Source: Pseudoclavibacter helvolus (GTDB taxonomy: Bacteria > Actinomycetota > Actinomycetes > Actinomycetales > Microbacteriaceae). From it: a stretch of 35,591 nt of DNA. Of the stretch, positions 7,193 through 15,394 are shown in pieces. The position numbers and the translations under genes were made by a program. How positions within the stretch are numbered: position 1 is the stretch's first letter; each line of letters begins with the position of its first letter. The notes beneath the pieces are model-generated. The model was given only the letters and a program-made list of their open reading frames with translations. It had not been told where the DNA came from and made no database searches. Location: positions 1 through 35,591 of the forward strand of contig NZ_JACHWJ010000007.1 of the NCBI RefSeq assembly GCF_014191305.1. Reading direction: 5' to 3'.

Positions 7193-8431
7193 ATGAGCAC
7201 TCCACGCATCGGCGAGATCGCGCTGGCCCGCGGGGTCACCGCCACCTGGTGGTACACGGCGGTCGGCGTGCTCGTCTTCGCGGGCGTCGCGGTGATGTTC
7301 TGGGTGCTCTGGGCGCGGGTGTCCCCCGACCTCGAGACGCCGTGGCGCCTCCCGCTCACAGCGGCTGGCGGCATCGCGTGGCTCGCAGGGGGCCTCCTCC
7401 TGCTCCTCGACTACCGGCCGAGTGTGTATGCGGTCCGCGACGGGGAAGTGCATCGCCCGTCGCGCCTGCACCTCTTCGGGCTCGGGCTCGCCGCACTCAG
7501 CGCGGCTTTGCTGGGGATCGGCACGTCGTCGTTCCTTGCGGCGGTCGCCGTGATTGGGTTCGTGCTCGCCGTGCGCCCGTGGACTCCAGGGGTGCGGTGG
7601 CGGGTTGTTGTCGGCGCCACGATCGCGATCGGCATCGTGATGTTCCTCGAGGCCCGCGCATTCGGCGAGCAGGGCTTCCCGGTCAACGCCTTCGCAGCGC
7701 ACGGCTTCTTCGTGCTCATGACACCCACCATGACGGCCTTCTCGCTCTGGTGGTGGGAGATCGTGCTCGAGCTCGACCGGGCCCGCGCCGCCGAGAGCCA
7801 GCTCGCGGCAACCCGCGAGCGCCTTCGCCTCGCCAACGACGTGCACGACCTGCAGGGCCACCACCTGCAGGTCATCGCATTGCAGCTCGAGCTCGCCGAG
7901 CGCCTCCTCACCAAGGACCCCGAGGCAGCAGCGGCCCAGATCAAGTCAGCCCTCGGTGCCGTCGACGAGGCACGCGCTGGCACGCGGGCCCTCGCGACGA
8001 GCTTCCGCGGGGTTCCCCTGCCCGACGAACTCGAGAACGCGGCCGACCTGCTGCGCGCCGCTGGCCACGACGTGCGGATGCACGTGGGAGCCGGTGCCGC
8101 ATCCGCCCCAGCCGCAGTGCTCGGCCCGATCGTGCGCGAGAGCGTCACCAACGTGCTCAAGCACGGTGACGGAGCCCGCGCTCGGATCGAACTCACCAAC
8201 GACGGTGACGCGTGGGTCTACCGCATGGTGAACGACGCCGCCGACACCCGTGTGCGCACCGGAACTGACGCCACCATCGCCTGGGGCAGCGGCCTCACCG
8301 GCATGGGTGAGCGCCTCGAAGCGAACGGCGGTGAGGTCGAGGCCTGGAATGACGGCACCAGCTTCACCGTGCAGGTCCGCCTGCCCATCTCGGCTGGCAA
8401 CGCCGCCGCACCCTTGGGGGAACACGCATGA
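7193..8431 (+). CDS. NarL/DesK-type sensor histidine kinase
   Basis: A 412-residue membrane kinase. About five hydrophobic helices cover residues 18-195 without a large extracytoplasmic domain, suggesting intramembrane sensing. A HisKA_3 dimerisation helix follows (RLRLANDVHDLQGHHLQ; His218 is the likely phospho-acceptor), then an HATPase_c domain with the N box VRESVTNVLKH and the G box WGSGLTGMGERLEANGG. The last bases ATGA are shared with the response regulator start, so the two are translationally coupled. The start at 7193 fits the TACCGT box six bases upstream; GGAGGG directly before it is too close to act as a normal ribosome site. The signal is unknown. Confidence 0.9.
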   Translation: MSTPRIGEIALARGVTATWWYTAVGVLVFAGVAVMFWVLWARVSPDLETPWRLPLTAAGGIAWLAGGLLLLLDYRPSVYAVRDGEVHRPSRLHLFGLGLAALSAALLGIGTSSFLAAVAVIGFVLAVRPWTPGVRWRVVVGATIAIGIVMFLEARAFGEQGFPVNAFAAHGFFVLMTPTMTAFSLWWWEIVLELDRARAAESQLAATRERLRLANDVHDLQGHHLQVIALQLELAERLLTKDPEAAAAQIKSALGAVDEARAGTRALATSFRGVPLPDELENAADLLRAAGHDVRMHVGAGAASAPAAVLGPIVRESVTNVLKHGDGARARIELTNDGDAWVYRMVNDAADTRVRTGTDATIAWGSGLTGMGERLEANGGEVEAWNDGTSFTVQVRLPISAGNAAAPLGEHA

Positions 8432-9030
8432 TCCGAGTACTGCTCGCCGACGACGAAGACATGATCCGCACGGCCCTCGCCTCATTGCTACGGCTCGAGG
8501 ACGACCTCGAGGTGATCGCCGAATGCAGCAACGGCAGCGCCGCGGTTGAAGCGGCGCTGCGGCTGAAACCCGACATCTGCCTGCTCGACCTCGAGATGCC
8601 GGGCCTCGACGGGGTCGAAGTCGCCGAGCGCCTGCAGGGCGTGCCAGAGGTGCGGTGCATCGTCGTCACGAGGCACGCGAGGCCCGGGGTGCTGCGGCGC
8701 GCGCTGTCTGCGGGTGTCGAGGGGTTCATCCCCAAGTCTCGTCGCGCGGAAGAAGTTGCCGACATCATCCGACGGGTCGCAGCTGGCCGACGCTACGTCG
8801 ACCCCGAAATCGCAGCGGATGCGCTCGCCGACGAACGCAGCCCCCTCACCGACAGAGAACTCGACGTGCTGCGAGCCGGGCAGCGCGGCGAGACGATCGC
8901 GCAGATCGCCCGCACCCTGCACCTCTCCCCCGGCACCGTGCGCAACCACGTGTCGTCCGTCCTCGGCAAGCTCTCCGTCGCGACGAGGCAGCAGGCGACG
9001 GTCGTCGCCCGCGAGCGCGGCTGGATCTAG
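8428..9030 (+). CDS. NarL/FixJ-family response regulator
   Basis: A 200-residue response regulator. The receiver domain has acidic residues at LLADDED (8-9), phospho-acceptor Asp54 in CLLDLEMPG, and Lys in GFIPKS. A LuxR-type helix-turn-helix covers about 137-198 (LTDRELDVLRAGQRGETIAQ, then IARTLHLSPGTVRNHVSSVLGKL). The usual threonine/serine switch region reads VVTRHARP. It overlaps the kinase gene by four bases (ATGA), so it is the partner of that kinase. No target gene follows it. The likely site is the TGACA-N2-TGTCA repeat ahead of the operon. Confidence 0.93.
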   Translation: MIRVLLADDEDMIRTALASLLRLEDDLEVIAECSNGSAAVEAALRLKPDICLLDLEMPGLDGVEVAERLQGVPEVRCIVVTRHARPGVLRRALSAGVEGFIPKSRRAEEVADIIRRVAAGRRYVDPEIAADALADERSPLTDRELDVLRAGQRGETIAQIARTLHLSPGTVRNHVSSVLGKLSVATRQQATVVARERGWI

Positions 9031-9101
9031 CGCGCCGCGCCGCATCCACCCCGCCGCGGTTCGCTCGCAGCCCCGCGTCCCAGTTCGCTCCCTGCAGACT
9101 C

Positions 9102-9161
9102 GGGATGGCTTACGCGCACGGAGATGGGTTGCAAGCCTTCCCGAAGCGTGGAACCCATCCC
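9102..9161. repeat. Intergenic hairpin element, copy A
   Basis: A 60-nt imperfect palindrome centred on TTGCAA (9129-9134). The outer arm GGGATGGCTT (9102-9111) pairs with AACCCATCCC (9152-9161) with one mismatch. It shares GGGATGGCTT, a 12-nt spacer, then ATGGGTTGCAAGCC with the element at 18451-18514. It lies between the convergent response regulator and LysR genes and may act as a bidirectional terminator. The rest of 9031-9219 shows no gene. Confidence 0.6.
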
Positions 9162-9219
9162 CAAACGGGCGAGGCGCGAGCGGAGGTGGCACGCGAGTGA
9201 CTGGCGCCGGCCGGAGGCG

Positions 9220-9257
9220 CCCGTCACGACGCGGACAGCCCGTCACGACGCGGTCAG
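9220..9257. repeat. 19-bp tandem duplication at the lysR 3' end
   Basis: Two adjacent copies of CCCGTCACGACGCGG[A/T]CAG differ at one base (9220-9238 and 9239-9257). The right copy contains the stop codon of the LysR-type gene (9243-9245). Confidence 0.7.
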
Positions 9258-10139
9258 CCGGTCGAGGACGTGGCGCAGCAGCGGCCACTCGGCCGTGCCG
9301 CGGAGGTAGGCGGCGGATGCGCGGAGCATGGGCGGGTCTTGCATCCGCACGATCCGCACGTTGTCGCACTTCTCTCGTGTGAGTGGCAGCATCCCGACGC
9401 CGAAGTCTGCGGCGATGAGGTCCTCGACGAGGGCCAGGTCGTCGGACTGGTGGGTGACGTTCGGCTCGTAGTCGGCGAGCGAGGCGAGCACCCCGATGGC
9501 GATCTCGTCGGCGTTGTTCCTCGAGTTGCCGATCCACTCCTGTTCCCGCAGGGCCAGCATCAACTCGACGTTCGGCAACACCTCCGCGCCCCCGCCTGGC
9601 AGGGTCGCCGCGACCCGGTCGGGTACGCCGACCCCCCACTCCCCTTGCCACAGCCGCACGCTCTCGTAGCCGGGCGGGATGCTCAGTGGCGCGAGCGTGT
9701 AGTCGTAGACGAGCGCGAGGTCGATGCGCCCGGCGTCAACGAGGGCAAGCGCCTCGTCTGGCTCCTGCTCCTCGAGCACAAGCCGCACGCCGGGGTGCGA
9801 TGCGGCGAGCTCGCGCATGATCGGGAACAGAGCACGTGCGGCGGTCGCGAAGCCCGCGACGCGGAGCGTTCCCTGCGGCTCGGCGTCTGGGTCGAAGTCG
9901 CGCCTGGCCTCGTCGAGGCTCGCGAGGATCCCGGATGCTCGAGACGCGAGTCGTGCACCCGCGGCGGTCAGCCGCACCCCGCGTCCGACCCGCTCCAGGA
10001 GGCTCGCGCCGAGCTCCTGCTGGAGGAGGGCGAGCTGCTGGGAGACCACAGAGGTGGTTGTCAGGTGCTGGTCCGCAACGGCCCGCATCGAGCCGAGGCG
10101 GTCGAGGTCGACGAGGTACTCGAGCCGCCGAGTCTCCAT
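9243..10139 (-). CDS. LysR-family transcriptional regulator
   Basis: A 298-residue LysR-type regulator. The N-terminal winged helix is MRAVADQHLTTTSVVSQQLA followed by LLQQELGASLLERVGRGVRL. A linker helix and a periplasmic-binding-like effector domain follow from about residue 90 (GTLRVAGFATAARALFPIMR). The start at 10139 has GGGAG five bases upstream, and the N-terminus METRRLEYLVDLDRLGSM fits the family. It is divergent from the EamA exporter, which it probably regulates through the palindrome between them. The effector, perhaps an amino acid or other exported metabolite, is an inference. Confidence 0.9.
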   Translation of the reverse strand: METRRLEYLVDLDRLGSMRAVADQHLTTTSVVSQQLALLQQELGASLLERVGRGVRLTAAGARLASRASGILASLDEARRDFDPDAEPQGTLRVAGFATAARALFPIMRELAASHPGVRLVLEEQEPDEALALVDAGRIDLALVYDYTLAPLSIPPGYESVRLWQGEWGVGVPDRVAATLPGGGAEVLPNVELMLALREQEWIGNSRNNADEIAIGVLASLADYEPNVTHQSDDLALVEDLIAADFGVGMLPLTREKCDNVRIVRMQDPPMLRASAAYLRGTAEWPLLRHVLDRLTAS

Positions 10140-10186
10140 GTGCGCTCCCGTCGAGTTCTGGTGTGGTGAGGCATCCATTGTCCGTG

Positions 10187-10211
10187 AAACGCGAACGATG
10201 TGTTCGCCTTT
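10187..10211. promoter_or_regulatory. Candidate LysR binding site between lysR and the EamA exporter
   Basis: GCGAAC (10191-10196), a 5-nt gap and GTTCGC (10202-10207) form a perfect inverted repeat. Flanking AAAC/CTTT extends it to 9 of 10 bp per arm. Its size and location in the divergent intergenic region fit a LysR-type site. Confidence 0.45.
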
Positions 10212-10252
10212 CTCGCGTGGACACGGATGCACGCTCGCGCCATCCTGAATCC

Positions 10253-11239
10253 ATGACCACGTCCAAGCTCGCGCCAGCCCCTCAGGGTTCGGCCCGCTCC
10301 GGCACGCTCATGACGATCTCCGCCATGCTGTTCGTGCAGCTCGGGTTGGCGCTCAGCACCGGCCTCTTCGAGCAGCTGGGACCGCTCGGCACCGGCTGGA
10401 TCCGCCTCGTCTTCGCTGCCGCGCTTGTCCTCGTGATCGTTCGGCCCCGCCGCTCCTGGTTCACGCGCAGCAGCTTCCTCGCCTGCGTTGTGCTCGGCGC
10501 TGCGACTTCGGGCATGACCCTGCTGTTCACGCTCGCGATCGACCGCATCCCGCTCGGGACTGCCGCCGCGCTCGAATTCCTCGGCCCGCTCGCCGTCGCC
10601 GTGCTGCGCAGCCGAGGCAAAGCGCTGCTGTGGCCGCTGCTTGCCGCGGTCGGAGTTGTGCTGCTCACCGAGCCGTGGACCGGAAACATCGACCCAGTCG
10701 GCGTGCTCTTTGCGCTCGCCGCGGCGGCCTGCTGGGCCGTGTATATCCTCTGCACGCAGCGTGTGGGCGACGAGCTCAGCGGGGTGCGCGGCCTGGCCGT
10801 TTCCATCCCGGTCGCGGCCGTCATCGCGAGCATCATCGCGGCCCCTGCGACGATTCCGCTCCTGACCTGGGAGGCGGCACTCGCGGGCTTGGGCCTCGCG
10901 GTGCTGTTGCCGACGGTGCCGTTCATGCTCGAGATCCAGGCGCTGCGCCGCATCACGGCAGCCGCCTACGGCACGCTCACGAGCCTCGAACCCGCAGTCG
11001 CCCTCGTCATCGGGCTCCTGCTGCTGCACCAGGTGCCCGGCCTGCTCCCAGTCGTGGGCCTCGTGCTCGTCATCGTCGCGGGCATCGGCGTGGAGCGCTC
11101 GGCTGGACGCACGGCATCGCCCTCAACTCTTGCTCCCGTGGAGCCAGGCACTGCGTCGCCGGCAGACCCGGCCTCGGCCTCAGGTGCCGACGAGGCGCCC
11201 CTTCAGCGCGACGAGCTCCGCACCGGTGAGCCCACCTGA
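10253..11239 (+). CDS. EamA-family exporter (RhtA-like)
   Basis: A 328-residue inner-membrane transporter with ten predicted helices arranged as two EamA repeats. Residues around LGAATSGMTLLFTLAIDRIPLG and LEFLGPLAVAVL resemble the RhtA branch of threonine/homoserine exporters. The C-terminal 45 residues are an Ala/Pro/Ser/Asp-rich tail. The start at 10253 lacks a clear Shine-Dalgarno site but lies six bases after CATCCT, a weak -10-like box. It is controlled probably by the divergent LysR gene. Its last 60 bases overlap, on the opposite strand, the end of the phosphatase gene. The substrate is not proven. Confidence 0.88.
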   Translation: MTTSKLAPAPQGSARSGTLMTISAMLFVQLGLALSTGLFEQLGPLGTGWIRLVFAAALVLVIVRPRRSWFTRSSFLACVVLGAATSGMTLLFTLAIDRIPLGTAAALEFLGPLAVAVLRSRGKALLWPLLAAVGVVLLTEPWTGNIDPVGVLFALAAAACWAVYILCTQRVGDELSGVRGLAVSIPVAAVIASIIAAPATIPLLTWEAALAGLGLAVLLPTVPFMLEIQALRRITAAAYGTLTSLEPAVALVIGLLLLHQVPGLLPVVGLVLVIVAGIGVERSAGRTASPSTLAPVEPGTASPADPASASGADEAPLQRDELRTGEPT

Positions 11240-11992
11240 CTGCAGGTAGGCAGCCGACCCGCCCTGCGCATCCACCCATTCAAACGCTCGCTCGATGGCC
11301 GAAGCCGGGGTGGCCGCGACGAGGTCCTTGATCTGGTCGGTGAGTGGCAGGCCGTACTGCGCGACCATGCCGTACATGCGCTCGGCCCACTCTCCCGAGA
11401 GGTTCGCACCTGACGACGCGTAGTCAGCGACGATCGCCGCGCGTTCGACCCCGACCGCGTCGAGGATCAACGCTGAGCTCACGCCTGTGCGGTCCTTACC
11501 TGCCGTGCAGTGCACAAGTACTGCCGTCGGCGGGTTCTCGGTTGCGTTCGCGACGAGGCGGGCGAGCTCGGCAAACGACGTGGCACCGTGCTCGAGCATG
11601 CCGACGTAGAGCTCTCCGAGCGAGGGAATCTGCGCGAGCACCGCGTCGACCGCCTTGGCTCGTGCCTCGGGGTCGCCGCCCTGCGCCGTCGACTGCAGGC
11701 CCTGCTGAACCAGCCCGGTCACGGCCCCCTCGAGCAACGGCAGTTCAACGACGTGGAAGGTTCGACTCACGGGCAGGCGGTCTGGCGCCATCTGGCGCTC
11801 GGCGGGGGTACGGAAGTCGACGATCGTGCCGATGTCACTCGCCGCGAGCTCCTCGAGCCCCTTCGGCGTGAGGGAGCTCAGCGCATCCGACCTGTAGAAG
11901 ATGCCGGAGGTGGTCGTGCCGCCGCCAGCAAGCGGCATGCCGCCCGTGTCGCGGAAGTTGAAGGTGCCCTCGAGTGATGTCGCCGTCGTCAT
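11180..11992 (-). CDS. Protein tyrosine phosphatase, DSP-like
   Basis: A 270-residue cysteine-dependent phosphatase of the bacterial tyrosine/serine phosphatase family (PF13350, MptpB/LipA type). N-terminal hallmarks are GTFNFRDTGG and FYRSDALSSLT, then TIVDFRTPAER. The active-site loop is HCTAGKDRTG, with Cys162 and Arg168. The family acts on phosphotyrosine, phosphoserine/threonine or phosphoinositides, and the target here is unknown. There is no signal peptide. A TAGGCT box six bases before the ATG (11999-12004) points to a leaderless mRNA. The 3' end overlaps the convergent EamA gene by 60 bp. Confidence 0.9.
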   Translation of the reverse strand: MTTATSLEGTFNFRDTGGMPLAGGGTTTSGIFYRSDALSSLTPKGLEELAASDIGTIVDFRTPAERQMAPDRLPVSRTFHVVELPLLEGAVTGLVQQGLQSTAQGGDPEARAKAVDAVLAQIPSLGELYVGMLEHGATSFAELARLVANATENPPTAVLVHCTAGKDRTGVSSALILDAVGVERAAIVADYASSGANLSGEWAERMYGMVAQYGLPLTDQIKDLVAATPASAIERAFEWVDAQGGSAAYLQSGGLTGAELVALKGRLVGT

Positions 11993-11998
11993 GCGATC

Positions 11999-12004
11999 AG
12001 CCTA
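11999..12004 (-). promoter_or_regulatory. -10 box of the phosphatase gene (leaderless)
   Basis: TAGGCT lies six bases before the phosphatase ATG. It shares its TAG with the stop codon of the upstream MFS gene. No good -35 box is seen. Confidence 0.45.
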
Positions 12005-13297
12005 GGCGGGGGCACCGACATTCACGCGAGTCGGCGTGGGCGTGCGGCGCACCACGATCGAGAGCACGGCAGCCACGACACAGAGGGCGGCACCGCCCCA
12101 CCAGGCGTACGTGTAGGTGCCGAGGGTGTCTCGGCTGAGGCCGGCCCCGAGCGCCGCCGCGGCGGCGCCGAGCTGGTGAGCCGCGAAGACCCAGCCGAAC
12201 ACGATCGTGCCCTGCTCACCGAAGATTTCACGGCAGAGCGCTGAAGTGGGTGGCACAGTCGCGACCCAGTCGAGTCCGTAGACGACGATGAAGATGATCA
12301 TGCTCGGATGCACGGTGTCGGCGAGCAGCCACGGCAGCACGAGCAGTCCCACGCCGCGGAACCCGTAGTAGGCGACCAGCAGGAAGCGCGGGTCGATCTT
12401 GTCGGTCAGCCAGCCGGATGCGACGGTGCCGAGGATGTCGAAGACGCCGACGACCGCGAGCAGACCGGCCGCGACGGTCGTTGCCATCCCGTGGTCATGG
12501 GCCGAGGGGATGAAATGCACGCCGATGAGGCCGTTGGTCGTCGCGCCGCAGATGGCGAATGCAATCGCGAGCGCCCAGAAGGAGCGGTGCTTCGACGCGA
12601 ACACCAGGCCGTCGATCGCGCGCCTCGCGGCGGAGAGCGCTGACCCCTTCGCGGGCCGCGGCGGCGCCACGTACGTCGCGGGATCAGCACCGAACGGCAG
12701 TACGCCGCGGTCACTCGGGTAGTCGCGCATGACGGCCCACACGATGGGGACGGCGACAAGCGCGGCGGCCGCGACGAGCAGCGAAGCCCAGCGCCAGCCG
12801 GCGGTCTCCGCGAGCGCCGCGACGGGCGGGAGGAAGATGAGTTGACCGGTGGCCGAGCCCGCCGTGAGCATCCCCATCACGAGGCCCCGGCGCTTCACGA
12901 ACCACCGGTTCGCGATGGTGGCGGCGAACACAAGCGCCATCGAGCCTGTGCCGATGCCAATCAGCAGGCCCCAGAAGATCAGCAGCTGCCACGACGCGGT
13001 CATGAGCACGCTACCGGCGGCGCCGAGCGCAACAAGGGTGAGCGCGACGGCGACAACCTGGCGTACACCGAAGCGATCCATGAGCGCGGCCGCGAACGGC
13101 GCGATGAGGCCGTAGAGCACGAGGTTGATGCTCACGGCGAGCGACATGGCGCTCGTCGACCAGCCGAACTCCTCGCCGAGCGGAACCATAAGCGCCCCTG
13201 GTGCGGCTCGGAATCCGGCTGCCGCCAGCAGGGCCACAAACGCGACGGCTGCAACCCACCAGGCCGGATGCACGCGGAATCCGCGTTCAGATGGCAC
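12002..13297 (-). CDS. Major facilitator superfamily transporter
   Basis: A 431-residue protein with 12 predicted helices. It is of the monocarboxylate/oxalate-formate antiporter-like MFS type, with FRAAPGALMVPLGEEFGWS after helix 1, the loop 2-3 motif DRFGVRQV, NRWFVKRRGLVMG, and GWLTDKIDPR in the second half. The substrate is probably an organic anion, by family only. The reading frame opens at a GTG (13297), directly after a seven-codon leader ORF in the same frame. The leader carries the better initiation signal, so the true N-terminus is uncertain. The phosphatase gene follows closely in the same direction. Confidence 0.85.
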   Translation of the reverse strand: MPSERGFRVHPAWWVAAVAFVALLAAAGFRAAPGALMVPLGEEFGWSTSAMSLAVSINLVLYGLIAPFAAALMDRFGVRQVVAVALTLVALGAAGSVLMTASWQLLIFWGLLIGIGTGSMALVFAATIANRWFVKRRGLVMGMLTAGSATGQLIFLPPVAALAETAGWRWASLLVAAAALVAVPIVWAVMRDYPSDRGVLPFGADPATYVAPPRPAKGSALSAARRAIDGLVFASKHRSFWALAIAFAICGATTNGLIGVHFIPSAHDHGMATTVAAGLLAVVGVFDILGTVASGWLTDKIDPRFLLVAYYGFRGVGLLVLPWLLADTVHPSMIIFIVVYGLDWVATVPPTSALCREIFGEQGTIVFGWVFAAHQLGAAAAALGAGLSRDTLGTYTYAWWGGAALCVVAAVLSIVVRRTPTPTRVNVGAPA

Positions 13298-13300
13298 CGC

Positions 13301-13336
13301 TCACAGCTCGTTCGACTCAGACATGCGCTGAGCCTA
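13301..13336 (-). promoter_or_regulatory. Leaderless promoter and seven-codon ORF before the MFS gene
   Basis: TAGGCT (13331-13336) lies six bases before an ATG at 13324, the same layout as at the phosphatase gene. That ATG reads MSESNEL and then TGA (13303-13301). The MFS GTG is in the same frame, one codon further on. Either reinitiation occurs, or the TGA interrupts the true N-terminus. The remaining 13337-13490 shows nothing recognisable. Confidence 0.4.
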
Positions 13337-13490
13337 GCGAGCGTGGGCCGCCGCCTCACGTGCCGCTTTCAACAACTGGTCTGCCCTCGCCCCTCTGGCC
13401 CGGCGCATCCACACGGTGAATGCTGGTTCGTTGGGCGAGGAACATGCATCTGGCGAGTGGAAACGGCGGCGAGGTGGCCGCTCCGAGCGC

Positions 13491-14252
13491 TCAGCTGATC
13501 TTGCGCTTGTAGATAACAGTCGCAGCGACGTACGCGGCGAGGAGGATGCCGACACACCACGCGAGCGCCACCCACAGGTCGCCGCTTACCTGCTTACCCT
13601 CGAGGAGTTGGCGGATGCTGTTCACGATGGACGTCACGGGCTGGTTCTCCGCAAACCAGCGCACGGGGCCCGGCATGGTCTCGGTCGGCACAAACGCCGA
13701 GCTGACGAACGGCAGGAAGATGAGCGGGTAGGAGAAGGCGCTTGCACCCTCAACGGTCTTCGCGGAGAGGCCCGCGAGCACCGCGATCCAGGTGAGGGCG
13801 AGCGTGAAGAGCACGAGGATGCCCGCAACAGCGAGCCACTCGAGCACCCCCGCACCGGAGCGGAAGCCCATGATGAGCGCCACCCCGACGACAACCGCAA
13901 CGGAGACGAGGTTCGCGACGAGCGACGTGGGGACGTGCGCCCACAGTGCCGATGATCGCGCGATGGGCATCGACTGGAACCGCTCGAAGATGCCACCCTT
14001 CAGGTCGAGGAAGAGCCGGTACGCCGTGTACGCGACGCCCGAAGCGACCGTGATGAGCAGGATGCCCGGCAGGAGGTAGTCGACGTACGCACCGGCGCCG
14101 ATGTCGATGGCCCCGCCGAACACGTAGACGAACATGAGCATGAAGGCGATGGGCATGACAGCCGTCGTCACGATCGTGTCTGGGCTGCGCAGCACGTGGC
14201 GCAGCGAGCGGCCAGTGAGCACGGCGGTATCGCCGAAGAAGTGCGTGGTCAT
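13491..14252 (-). CDS. ABC-2 type transporter permease (DrrB-like)
   Basis: A 253-residue permease with six predicted helices. The DrrB/ABC-2 pattern is RSLRHVLRSPDTIVTTAVMP near the N-terminus, GIFERFQSMPIARSS in the cytoplasmic coupling region, and SAFVPTETMPGPVRWFAENQPVTSIVN before the last helix. It overlaps the ATPase gene by four bases (ATGA), so the two form one exporter. DrrAB-like systems export antibiotics, lipids or peptides, and the cargo cannot be told. The operon is headed by a PadR repressor, which usually responds to toxic compounds. Confidence 0.92.
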   Translation of the reverse strand: MTTHFFGDTAVLTGRSLRHVLRSPDTIVTTAVMPIAFMLMFVYVFGGAIDIGAGAYVDYLLPGILLITVASGVAYTAYRLFLDLKGGIFERFQSMPIARSSALWAHVPTSLVANLVSVAVVVGVALIMGFRSGAGVLEWLAVAGILVLFTLALTWIAVLAGLSAKTVEGASAFSYPLIFLPFVSSAFVPTETMPGPVRWFAENQPVTSIVNSIRQLLEGKQVSGDLWVALAWCVGILLAAYVAATVIYKRKIS

Positions 14253-15028
14253 GACGCCACCTTCCGTACCTTGCTGGGATCACCGACGACGGCGAGGAAG
14301 ATCTCCTCGAGCGTGGGCTGCTTCTCGACGTACTCGACCTTCGCGGGCGGCAGCAGGCGCTTGAGCTCGGCGAGCGTGCCGTTGGCGATGATGCGGCCCT
14401 CGTGGAGGATCGCGATGCGGTCGGCGAGCTGCTCCGCCTCGTCGAGGTACTGAGTGGTGAGGAGCACGGTTGTACCCGCGGCGGCGAGCTCCCGCACGGC
14501 CGCCCAGACCTCGAGCCGAGCCTGCGGGTCGAGGCCGGTCGTGGGCTCGTCGAGGAACACGACGGACGGGTCGCCGATGAGGCTCATCGCGATGTCGAGC
14601 CGACGTCGCATCCCGCCCGAGTAGGTGCCGGCCCTTCGCCCGCCGGCATCAGCGACCGAGAACCGCTCGAGCAGCTCGTCGGCCACCCGATTGGGCTGCG
14701 GGACGTGCCGCAGCCGCGCGACGAGGGCCAGGTTCTCGCGCCCCGTGAGCACCTCATCCACAGCTGCGAACTGGCCAGTGAGGCTGATCGCACCCCGCAC
14801 TTCGGCGCCCTGAACTGTGACGTCGAAGCCGTTGACGGAGGCAGCACCGCCGTCGGCACGCAGAAGCGTCGAGAGGATGCGCACGAGAGTGGTCTTGCCG
14901 GCCCCGTTCGATCCGAGCAGCGCGAAGATGCTGCCCCTCTCGACGGCGAAGTCGACGCCGGTGAGCACGACGAGGTCGCCGCACGACTTGGTGATGCCAT
15001 CCACGACGATGGCGGGACGTGCACTCAT
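14249..15028 (-). CDS. ABC transporter ATP-binding protein (DrrA-like)
   Basis: A 259-residue ATPase. It has Walker A GSNGAGKTT, the Q loop LTGQFAAVDEVLTG, the signature YSGGMRRRLD, Walker B VVFLDEPTTGLD, and the H loop TTQYLDEAEQLADR. The Q-loop and DrrA-type C-terminus (VEKQPTLEEIFLAVVG) place it with daunorubicin-resistance-type exporters. The start at 15028 (MSARPAIVVDGITKS) lies two bases after the stop of the DUF1048 gene and the end overlaps the permease start. It energises the DrrB-like permease. Confidence 0.95.
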   Translation of the reverse strand: MSARPAIVVDGITKSCGDLVVLTGVDFAVERGSIFALLGSNGAGKTTLVRILSTLLRADGGAASVNGFDVTVQGAEVRGAISLTGQFAAVDEVLTGRENLALVARLRHVPQPNRVADELLERFSVADAGGRRAGTYSGGMRRRLDIAMSLIGDPSVVFLDEPTTGLDPQARLEVWAAVRELAAAGTTVLLTTQYLDEAEQLADRIAILHEGRIIANGTLAELKRLLPPAKVEYVEKQPTLEEIFLAVVGDPSKVRKVAS

Positions 15029-15030
15029 GA

Positions 15031-15393
15031 CTACTGCCCTCGCTCCGCTTCCTCGACGGCCTTCACCAGACGAGCGCGTTCCTTGTCGATCCACTGCTTC
15101 CCCGAGTACGACTGGCCGAAGGTCTCGGCGAAGTCGACCGGGTCGGAACCCACGATGTCGTGCACGGGCGTGCCATCCGCGGCCGCGCGCTCCCACAGGT
15201 CGGCGAGGTCGACGTTCATGCGAACCATCGACTCCCCGTCGGTGATGCCGCTGTAGTACATGAGGTAGCGCTGGATGGCCTGCGCCACCTTCGCGTACGG
15301 AGCAGGCAGGGACTCCAGCCGGGCCTGCGACTCCTTGTACTGCTTCTTCTCTTCGAGCGAGCCCGTACGGGCTTCGATCCACTTGGCGGCCAT
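15031..15393 (-). CDS. DUF1048 family protein
   Basis: A 120-residue soluble, mostly helical protein. It has MAAKWIEARTGSLEEKKQYK, SLPAPYAKVAQAIQRYLMYY and DLADLWERAAADG, as in the DUF1048 family. Members are short and are commonly found between a PadR gene and ABC exporter genes, exactly as here. Its molecular role is unknown, and a part in assembly or control of the exporter is an inference from location. Spacing is one base after padR and two bases before the ATPase gene, so all four genes form a tight operon. Confidence 0.85.
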   Translation of the reverse strand: MAAKWIEARTGSLEEKKQYKESQARLESLPAPYAKVAQAIQRYLMYYSGITDGESMVRMNVDLADLWERAAADGTPVHDIVGSDPVDFAETFGQSYSGKQWIDKERARLVKAVEEAERGQ

Positions 15394-15394
15394 G

